Shown here: piece after piece, positions 1 to 3,816 of the stretch
Layout: every line of letters begins with the position of its first letter
How positions within the stretch are numbered: the stretch's first letter is position 1
NCBI GenBank assembly: GCA_021828925.1
Contig: JAJZCT010000264.1
Span: 1-5,503, forward strand
Direction: 5' to 3'
DNA from: Planctomycetota bacterium
GTDB taxonomy: Bacteria > Planctomycetota > Phycisphaerae > WQYP01
DNA length: 5,503 nt
Made by a program: the position numbers and the translations under genes
The notes under the pieces: generated by a model
The model's input: only the letters and a program-made list of their open reading frames with translations
Told to the model about the DNA's origin: nothing
Databases searched by the model: none

Positions 1-376
1 CGGGTTGCAGTTACGAGTACGCAGGAGTTAGGAGCCGGCTTAGGTTACGGGTTACAGCCGACAATGGGCGGGTTATTTACTTTTCAAGCAGCGGGGGCAA
101 CTCTCACGGATCAATGGGCACTGGGCAATGATCGATGAGCGATATTGTTAACGACGCGGGGCTTCGCTTGGTTGGAAGCGTTGGTGCGCGGCGGTATTGG
201 GGAAGCTATAGGGCGCGGAGGTTAGCGAAAAGCGAGTATTGCCGCTGGTGCTGTCTGGCGGCACCTATATCAATCACAGTGAAGTCAACAACGGCGCGGC
301 AAATATCGTACCGGTTGGTCATTCCATCCCGGGATGACCAGTGCATTCCTTGGCGATTCTCCATGGCCTGTTGCTA
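1..376. other. Region downstream of the RT with no supported gene
   Basis: This stretch lies beyond the RT stop codon. The first 130 bases have a repetitive look: GGTTACGGGTTAC at 43-55, and CAATGGGC at both 62-69 and 112-119. Two short open frames overlap around 209-366. A minus-strand frame of about 52 codons begins with ATG near 363 and has only a weak ribosome site. A plus-strand frame ends at a TGA at 335-337 and reads like a protein C-terminus, but a stop at 209-211 cuts it off upstream. Neither has clear coding character. An inverted repeat (TGGTCAT 316-322 / ATGACCA 334-340) encloses the perfect palindrome CATCCCGGGATG. No T-run follows it on the minus strand, so it is not a convincing intrinsic terminator for the RT. 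Confidence 0.5.
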
Positions 377-1351
377 TTACTGGGAAAAATGGAAACCGGG
401 AGGTTGTGCCTCTCCTGCCCGGGGCCTCGCCCGTGCTGCAAGGCGCTGCACGCGCCTTGTGCTTTTTTCGCCGAACCGGGGATTGAGGCGGATGGCGTGC
501 GCTGCCAAGCCGCTTAGTGAGGCGAGTTCCTGCGAGGTGATGCCGCTGGCTGATTTTTCAAGGGCAATGATATTAGAATTAAGAGACTCCTTCAGCGCGG
601 TTGGCGCGTCAAGGCCGCCATCCACGCGTACTCCGGTCACAATGCACTCCTGGCCCTTTCGCGTTGCCTTGACTTTATTTGGGCTGATGGAAAACCCCGC
701 CTGCCGGATGATTTTGAGTGCGGTATTCTTGAGCCGAAGCACATGTTCTGGCCCCGAAATGGTCATATCATCGAGATATTGAGTAAACGTCGCCCCGTGT
801 TGAAACGCCAATTTAGCAAGCCGCCGGGCCAGCGGCCGCGCAATGAGATTGGCAATTGCCGGGCTGGTGGGAAATCCTTGCGGCAGATGGCCCTCGGTGG
901 TCGTAAGTTGCGTCAGCAGCCTTGCAACGTCGGGGGAGCAGCCGCAATCCACAACGAACATGCGATACACCCGCTTTGGGTGTATTGATGGAAAAAAATC
1001 TTTGATATCCAGTTGCAGCCAAGCCTGGGCATTAACGTGTGGACACGCGTTGGTCAGGCAGGATCGGCCGCGGACCGAGCCATGCAAAGCCTTTGGAAGC
1101 TTCAGGCGCTGCAACAGTCGATTCAGGCGGGCGAGTACGCCCTTCAGTGGCTCTCCGGTTCTGTGGAGCCGCCGCATTTTTTTTCCCACCATTTTGGAAA
1201 ATGGCTGAACGTATCTTCCTACCTTTGCGGCAAGTTCCTTGAGGGCGTCTACGTCAATAGAAAGGTGCCGAGCCAAGTGCTCAACATCACGCAGATTCAG
1301 TGCATCAAGCCTGCGTGCTGCCAAGCTTAAAGAAGTTCCTTTCGATACCAT
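377..1351 (-). CDS. Retron-type reverse transcriptase (RNA-directed DNA polymerase)
   Basis: This enzyme should reverse-transcribe part of a linked structured RNA (msr-msd) into multicopy single-stranded DNA. The 324-residue protein shows RT motifs in order: LDIKDFFPS around residues 114-122 with catalytic D115; LPQGFPTSP at 156-164; and QYLDD at 191-195, where D194 and D195 complete the metal-binding triad. Two features point to retrons rather than group II introns or DGRs. NACPH at 101-105 matches the region X motif NAxxH, and IVTG ending at residue 240 matches the region Y motif VTG. No maturase or HNH domain follows. The length is usual for a retron RT. The start at 1351 is well placed: an in-frame TGA lies two codons upstream, and GGAG sits about 7 nt before the ATG. 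The active site reads YLDD rather than the commoner YADD. The last 25 or so residues are basic and low in complexity. It lies last in a minus-strand operon, behind a small ORF and a long leader. Confidence 0.92.
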   Translation of the reverse strand: MVSKGTSLSLAARRLDALNLRDVEHLARHLSIDVDALKELAAKVGRYVQPFSKMVGKKMRRLHRTGEPLKGVLARLNRLLQRLKLPKALHGSVRGRSCLTNACPHVNAQAWLQLDIKDFFPSIHPKRVYRMFVVDCGCSPDVARLLTQLTTTEGHLPQGFPTSPAIANLIARPLARRLAKLAFQHGATFTQYLDDMTISGPEHVLRLKNTALKIIRQAGFSISPNKVKATRKGQECIVTGVRVDGGLDAPTALKESLNSNIIALEKSASGITSQELASLSGLAAHAIRLNPRFGEKSTRRVQRLAARARPRAGEAQPPGFHFSQ

Positions 1352-1459
1352 GATTCACTCCGGGGTACCCGCCGCTTGGGCGCGCGGGATAAAGCAAAAT
1401 CGGCGTCGCACACTGGCGACCCCGCAATATATTGCAGAAAATTTGGGAACAAATTGCTC
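1352..1459 (-). other. Spacer between small ORF and RT, with palindromes
   Basis: This 108-nt gap separates the small ORF from the RT start. It holds a perfect 12-nt palindrome GCAATATATTGC (1424-1435) and a small hairpin GTCGC/GCGAC (1405-1409 with 1416-1420). The RT ribosome site is at its downstream end. I could not find a pair of long inverted repeats here like the a1/a2 arms of a retron RNA. It is short for a whole msr-msd but could contain one end of it. Confidence 0.4.
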
Positions 1460-1717
1460 TCACCAATCCGATAAGGATTTCCAGAATTTCAGCCCGGAAA
1501 CCTTCATGTTCACACTGATGTGCAGATCACAATCTGCCTTCAGTTCGACGTCGGGTTCCGTGCGGGACGGAAGCTCTGGCGGAGCTTTTGCCAGTCGGGC
1601 CGGCTGCTTAGGCTGTCGGGAATTCTGCACTTCCGTGCAATTGTGGACGGGTTTGCGTTTTCCCCGGCAACCCCTGCCTGGCCTCTGACTGGTGCGGTAA
1701 ACTTTTCGCTTTCGCAT
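1460..1717 (-). CDS. Small basic protein encoded upstream of the retron RT
   Basis: This frame encodes 85 residues and belongs to no family I recognise. The N-terminal half is rich in Arg, Lys and Pro (it begins MRKRKVYRTSQRPGRG), which suits nucleic-acid binding. The C-terminal third is less charged (ELKADCDLHISVNMKVSGLK) and ends in FWKSLSDW. The ATG at 1717 is chosen because an almost perfect anti-16S match, AAAGGAGGTGA, lies just upstream with 8 nt between GGAGG and the ATG. A GTG at 1726 is the only other conventional start. The same frame stays open upstream to 1870 with protein-like content but no ATG, GTG or TTG before 1726. The gene may therefore be longer and use an unusual start, or be 5'-truncated or frameshifted. 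It ends 108 nt before the RT in the same orientation. That position fits an accessory or effector gene of the retron, but its function is unknown. Confidence 0.6.
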   Translation of the reverse strand: MRKRKVYRTSQRPGRGCRGKRKPVHNCTEVQNSRQPKQPARLAKAPPELPSRTEPDVELKADCDLHISVNMKVSGLKFWKSLSDW

Positions 1718-1870
1718 GTTAATCACCTCCTTTCTGTTTACAAAGAGGAAGTCTGGCGCAATCCTGAAGAACGCCTTCAGTTGAGCACCAGTTAAGTTTA
1801 AATCTTCTGCAAGTTCGACTGCGCAGAGTTGCCCCTGCGCCCAAATCCTGAAAGAACGACGCGTCGCTCT
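1718..1870 (-). other. Open, protein-like frame continuous with the small ORF but lacking a start codon
   Basis: A TAA at 1873-1871 begins this 51-codon open stretch, which runs in frame into the small ORF at 1717. Read in that frame it contains QLCAVELAEDLNLTGAQLKA, followed by FFRIAPDFLFVNRKEVIN. The first part looks like two helices joined by a short turn, as in a helix-turn-helix. No conventional start codon occurs before GTG 1726. The stretch also contains three hairpins: AAAGAGCGACGCGTCGTTCTTT (1851-1872), GCGCAG/CTGCGC (1821-1840) and CTGAAG/CTTCAG (1764-1780). It could be the head of a longer HTH-like protein, a 5'-decayed gene, or the 3' part of the structured leader RNA whose reading frame is accidental. 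Confidence 0.35.
1723..1733 (-). promoter_or_regulatory. Very strong Shine-Dalgarno site before the small ORF
   Basis: The minus strand reads AAAGGAGGTGA here, close to a full complement of the 16S rRNA 3' end. It sits at the right distance from the ATG at 1717. This is the strongest ribosome site in the window and decides the start chosen for the small ORF. Confidence 0.75.
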
Positions 1871-1872
1871 TT
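1851..1872 (-). repeat. 22-nt interrupted palindrome (hairpin)
   Basis: The minus strand reads AAAGAGCGACG followed by CGTCGTTCTTT. Every position pairs, and the only non-Watson-Crick pair is one G-U. On the plus strand the same position would be an A-C mismatch. The hairpin is therefore better formed in a minus-strand transcript, which agrees with the promoter direction. Confidence 0.55.
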
Positions 1873-1903
1873 ACACTCCACCGTTGATGACACTCAGCCG
1901 CGA

Positions 1904-2007
1904 GGACAGGAGTAGCATGGACACCCAAGGTGTTCCCATTCCCTTGCCCCTGCTTCCGGTGCAGGCAAGCTGCCTGCGGTACAACGGATTTCATCGCCTA
2001 CCTGTCC
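1904..2007 (-). repeat. Long-range 10-bp closing stem enclosing two hairpins
   Basis: On the minus strand GGACAG+GTAG (2007-1998) pairs with CTAC+CTGTCC (1915-1912 and 1909-1904), with a 2-nt bulge. The enclosed 82 nt contain the hairpins at 1961-1977 and 1921-1933. This makes a compact closed domain of about 104 nt. The upstream arm overlaps the alternative stem ATCGCCT/AGGCGAT (1993-2021), so the two folds compete. Confidence 0.35.
1961..1977. repeat. Perfect 7-bp hairpin GCAGGCA/TGCCTGC
   Basis: Seven perfect pairs surround a 3-nt loop. It is one of the stems in the minus-strand leader. No T-run follows on either strand, so it is not an intrinsic terminator. Confidence 0.55.
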
Positions 2008-2071
2008 CATTGGGAGGCGATCGGAGTATACACCGCGTGGCATCAGTGAAGATCGCATCGCGTTGTGTTAT

Positions 2072-2099
2072 CGGTGCGTCCACCGGGATAATCCCGATG
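2072..2099 (-). repeat. Two mutually exclusive stems in the leader
   Basis: On the minus strand CATCGGGA-TTA-TCCCGGTG forms an 8-bp stem with one T-G wobble (2099-2081). Its 3' arm also forms CGGTG-GACG-CACCG (2085-2072). Only one can exist at a time, as in a simple RNA switch. The overlap could also be chance. Confidence 0.35.
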
Positions 2100-2114
2100 T
2101 CCTGCGCCCGATTT

Positions 2115-2150
2115 CCTCCAATTACGGAGGCGGCCGCGCTTTTCGCGGCC
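2115..2150. repeat. Two adjacent hairpins
   Basis: GGCCGCG/CGCGGCC (2132-2138 with 2144-2150, 5-nt loop) abuts CCTCC/GGAGG (2115-2119 with 2126-2130, 6-nt loop). They are separated by a single base. Both fall inside the presumed minus-strand leader. Confidence 0.5.
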
Positions 2151-2154
2151 CTTC

Positions 2155-2175
2155 AAAAATCGCCGAAGTGCGGCG
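2155..2175 (-). terminator. Terminator-like hairpin near the 5' end of the leader
   Basis: The minus strand reads CGCCG-CACTT-CGGCG followed by ATTTTT. The stem is all G-C but only 5 bp, so this would be a weak intrinsic terminator. It begins about 50 nt after the predicted transcription start and just downstream of a boxA-like element. That arrangement suggests attenuation relieved by antitermination. Confidence 0.35.
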
Positions 2176-2209
2176 GGCAGAAGATTTTGGCCGTACCAGC
2201 CAGTTTTTG

Positions 2210-2222
2210 GTTTTCAAAGAAC
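2210..2222 (-). promoter_or_regulatory. boxA-like antitermination element
   Basis: The minus strand reads GTTCTTTGAAAAC right at the predicted transcript start. This resembles boxA elements (TGCTCTTTAAC-type), which recruit NusB/S10 in rRNA and CRISPR leaders. It makes sense for a long untranslated transcript. The core CGTTCTTT recurs at 1858-1851, and CGTTCTT at 1773-1767. Confidence 0.45.
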
Positions 2223-2230
2223 GTTTGGTA

Positions 2231-2259
2231 ATTTTACGGTACAAGGTTTCGTATGTCAA
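2231..2259 (-). promoter_or_regulatory. Sigma-70-type promoter of the retron operon
   Basis: A consensus -35 box TTGACA (2259-2254) is followed by exactly 17 bp and the -10 box TAAAAT (2236-2231), which matches five of six consensus bases. Transcription should start near 2224 and run through the leader and small ORF to the RT, about 870 nt before the RT start codon. This is the best promoter in the window and diverges from the ydjM-like gene. Confidence 0.75.
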
Positions 2260-2269
2260 GATAAAAAAA

Positions 2270-2331
2270 CCGCAACGGGTTGAATTTTTTTGCGAAGCCG
2301 GTACATTGTATGAATTATATCCGCGTTGCGG
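2270..2331. repeat. Inverted repeat flanking the ydjM-like gene's upstream region
   Basis: CCGCAACG (2270-2277) is the exact reverse complement of CGTTGCGG (2324-2331). The right arm touches the Shine-Dalgarno of the downstream gene and the left arm lies just behind the minus-strand -35 box. It could be an operator serving both directions or an RNA stem that masks the ribosome site. A weak plus-strand promoter (TTGCGA, 17 bp, AATTAT at 2290-2318) lies between the arms. An 8-bp match at this distance could be chance. Confidence 0.3.
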
Positions 2332-2342
2332 AGAGGTATTAT

Positions 2343-2786
2343 ATGCCAAACTCTGAAACACATAAAATTATTGGTGCCCTCGCCGGGTTGGCATCGCTGC
2401 ATTTTTTGCCGCCGCTTTCCCCGGGGGGAGGGTCAGCCACACTCGTCGGGCGTGTTGCTGGCGGTGTCGTTGGCGGGCTTTTACCCGACCGGCTGGAACC
2501 TGCTACCAGCCCGCGCCACCGGAGCACGTGCCACAGCGCGGCCGCGGGCGGGATGGCGTTAACAGTTCTCGAGGCTGCCCGAAAGATTGAGGCGTACCTT
2601 CAGAGCAAATCGGCGGAAATGCGCTGCGGGGCGCAGGGCCAATGTGATGCCGTGTTGAAGTTTCTCCAGAAGCTCGCGGCATGGGTCGTCGAATTTCTCG
2701 GAGGCGCGGCAGTTGGCGTTGTCGCCGGCTACTTGTCGCACTTGGTGGCGGACATGTTCACGCCCGCCAGAATTCCGGTGGTGTGA
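2343..2786 (+). CDS. YdjM/DUF457-type membrane-associated putative metal-dependent hydrolase
   Basis: The 147-residue product has the scattered His/Asp pattern of the YdjM (LexA-regulated inner-membrane hydrolase) family. It shows ETHKIIGA near the N-terminus (H7), GGLLPDRLEPA at about 44-54 (D49), HRSTCHS at 59-65 and GYLSHLVADMFTP at 129-141. These residues probably bind metal. Small-residue-rich hydrophobic segments at about 34-47 and 115-135 suit membrane association. The ATG at 2343 is chosen because GGAGAGG lies 6 nt upstream and the MPNSETHK start matches the family. An open frame reaches back to 2280 but adds a non-family N-terminus. The protein ends soon after the last motif, so it is short for the family. 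The biochemical activity of this family is not established. It is the first gene of a likely two-gene plus-strand operon and diverges from the retron promoter. Confidence 0.75.
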   Translation: MPNSETHKIIGALAGLASLHFLPPLSPGGGSATLVGRVAGGVVGGLLPDRLEPATSPRHRSTCHSAAAGGMALTVLEAARKIEAYLQSKSAEMRCGAQGQCDAVLKFLQKLAAWVVEFLGGAAVGVVAGYLSHLVADMFTPARIPVV

Positions 2787-2811
2787 GGGATTTTTAGAGA
2801 GGAGTTTTCTT

Positions 2812-3669
2812 ATGCGAGATGTGGCCATTGACCCAACGTGTCCGCTTGCCAAACCACACCGGCGCTGGGGTGAGTGCCTTGATGGGGGCCTTGGCGGTGC
2901 TGGCGGAGGGAACCAGCCGAACAGTATCTCATTGCAATTCCAGCGAATTACATTTAATCACGGGCTATATACTTTCCTGCTCAACGAGGAAAAACTCGCG
3001 CAGGTTTACCTCTCATCCCGCAGCGTGATATCTTGGGCGGAGTCCTCTCTTATCGCGGAAAACTTTTGGCCCCAGCAGTTGCTCAGGATTCGCAAGCTCG
3101 CCGACACTGGTCCAATTGCCGGAAAAAGGGGCGTCTACTCATTATCCGCGTTACTTAAGGATATTCACGATAATGCCCATCTGTTGACCTGGGAAAACAT
3201 TCAGGCAGCCGAGCCGACGATTGCCGTCGGCCCCCAAATTCAGGAATGGAGAGAGAACGACGTTCGCGAACTTGAAGAATTCGGTATCGGCCAGTTCGTC
3301 ATGGGGATGCAGAAAAAAGTGCAGGATGCCGTAAGCAAGATAAACGCAATCAGTAACAAATTCATCGCGCATTCCGCCACACCGTTGAGTATCCAATCTG
3401 ACCCGCTTTCATCGCAATCCGTGAAACTCGGGGAGTTTTGGAATTGCGTCCGCACACTGGCGAAGGTCGAGCGCAGCATCGAGCGCTACATCCTCGGTAG
3501 AACTATACCGCTTGTTGCATTTCAGGCCCATGTCGGCCTAATGTTCGGACCACCCGACGACGGAGTCCGGCGGCTTGACCAACACATGGATGCGCAACGG
3601 GAAGAGGCCGGCTTGTGGAAAGGTTGGGACATCGGCGAGATAGTGTCCACAGCCAAGCCAGCCGAATAA
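2812..3669 (+). CDS. AbiU2-like HEPN-fold protein (putative), hypothetical
   Basis: This encodes 285 residues. From about residue 39 the layout resembles AbiU2-type HEPN proteins: a helical segment with LLRIRKLADTGPIAGKRG at about 90-107, then SLSALLKDI, a long charged helix, and INAISNKFIAHSATPLS at about 177-193. That last segment corresponds to the RNKxxAHs motif. Here the usual arginine is replaced by S181, while H187 remains. If the family call is right, the RNase site of HEPN toxins may be inactive. The start at 2812 has GAGAGGAG 7 nt upstream and lies 25 nt after the ydjM-like stop, so the two genes are probably co-transcribed. The first 35 or so residues are Gly-rich and unlike the rest. 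Another frame from 2819 looks more coding-like there, which suggests an old frameshift or a recruited N-terminus. HEPN identity rests on motif pattern alone. Confidence 0.55.
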   Translation: MRDVAIDPTCPLAKPHRRWGECLDGGLGGAGGGNQPNSISLQFQRITFNHGLYTFLLNEEKLAQVYLSSRSVISWAESSLIAENFWPQQLLRIRKLADTGPIAGKRGVYSLSALLKDIHDNAHLLTWENIQAAEPTIAVGPQIQEWRENDVRELEEFGIGQFVMGMQKKVQDAVSKINAISNKFIAHSATPLSIQSDPLSSQSVKLGEFWNCVRTLAKVERSIERYILGRTIPLVAFQAHVGLMFGPPDDGVRRLDQHMDAQREEAGLWKGWDIGEIVSTAKPAE

Positions 3670-3816
3670 CTCTCGTATCGCTTGGTCGGAGGCGCAGCCG
3701 CCCAACTACCCTGCCTAGTAATAGCGCGGGTGTCGCGGGGTGATCGTCCCGTTGGACTTCCGAGCCTGCTGCTGTTGTAATACGGCTCATTGTGATTGGT
3801 GCAGGGAAAATAACTT
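3670..3816 (+). other. Intergenic gap before the methyltransferase
   Basis: The gap is 147 nt and no intrinsic terminator with a T-run is visible after the HEPN-like gene. Only weak stems occur, such as CGGG/CCCG around 3737-3751. A possible promoter lies near the 3' end of the gap, so the methyltransferase may have its own transcript. Confidence 0.5.
3752..3781 (+). promoter_or_regulatory. Possible extended -10 promoter for the methyltransferase
   Basis: TGTTGTAAT (3773-3781) fits an extended -10 element (TGn plus TGTAAT, five of six bases). A poor -35, TTGGAC (3752-3757), lies 18 bp upstream. The start site would be near 3788, giving a leader of about 28 nt. Confidence 0.4.

Larger units (their letters stand above)
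1873..2224 (-). ncRNA. Structured leader RNA, candidate retron msr-msd region
   Basis: Between the minus-strand promoter and the small ORF lies a gene-less stretch packed with short inverted repeats in transcript order. They are CGCCG/CGGCG (2161-2175), GGCCGCG/CGCGGCC (2132-2150), CCTCC/GGAGG (2115-2130), an 8-bp stem with one wobble (2081-2099), ATCGCCT/AGGCGAT (1993-2021), GCAGGCA/TGCCTGC (1961-1977) and ACACC/GGTGT (1921-1933). Retron RNAs are transcribed just ahead of the RT from a shared promoter, so this is the natural place for msr-msd. I could not assign a1/a2 arms or the branching guanosine with confidence. The long simple msd hairpin of classical retrons is not obvious. The 3' limit is uncertain, and the RNA could run into the 1718-1870 stretch. 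Confidence 0.45.

Noticed and set aside
316..340. Intrinsic terminator after the RT
   Set aside because: The inverted repeat is real, but no run of T follows it on the minus strand.
135..782. Plus-strand open frame of 215 codons
   Set aside because: It runs antisense to the RT C-terminal half, has a Cys/Arg/Trp-rich composition typical of a shadow frame and no family motif.
377..1351. Diversity-generating retroelement or group II intron RT
   Set aside because: The palm motif is QGFPTSP rather than the GxxxSQ form of DGRs, no template/variable repeat pair was seen, and no maturase or endonuclease domain follows. NAxxH and VTG point to a retron.
94..1834. GGGGCAACTCT on the plus strand near 94 and on the minus strand near 1834, as possible inverted ends of a mobile unit
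   Set aside because: An 11-nt match is expected a few times by chance in a window of this size, and the flanking bases diverge.
1719..1994. Minus-strand 91-codon frame upstream of the small ORF
   Set aside because: No convincing ribosome site, and its Cys/Arg-rich composition looks non-coding. The alternative frame at 1718-1870 is more protein-like.
1741..2224. CRISPR array, suggested by the boxA-like leader sequence
   Set aside because: No regularly spaced direct repeats with unique spacers occur. The inverted repeats all differ from one another.
2122..2361. Minus-strand 79-codon frame across the retron promoter
   Set aside because: It overlaps the promoter and the leader hairpins and has no family resemblance or ribosome site.
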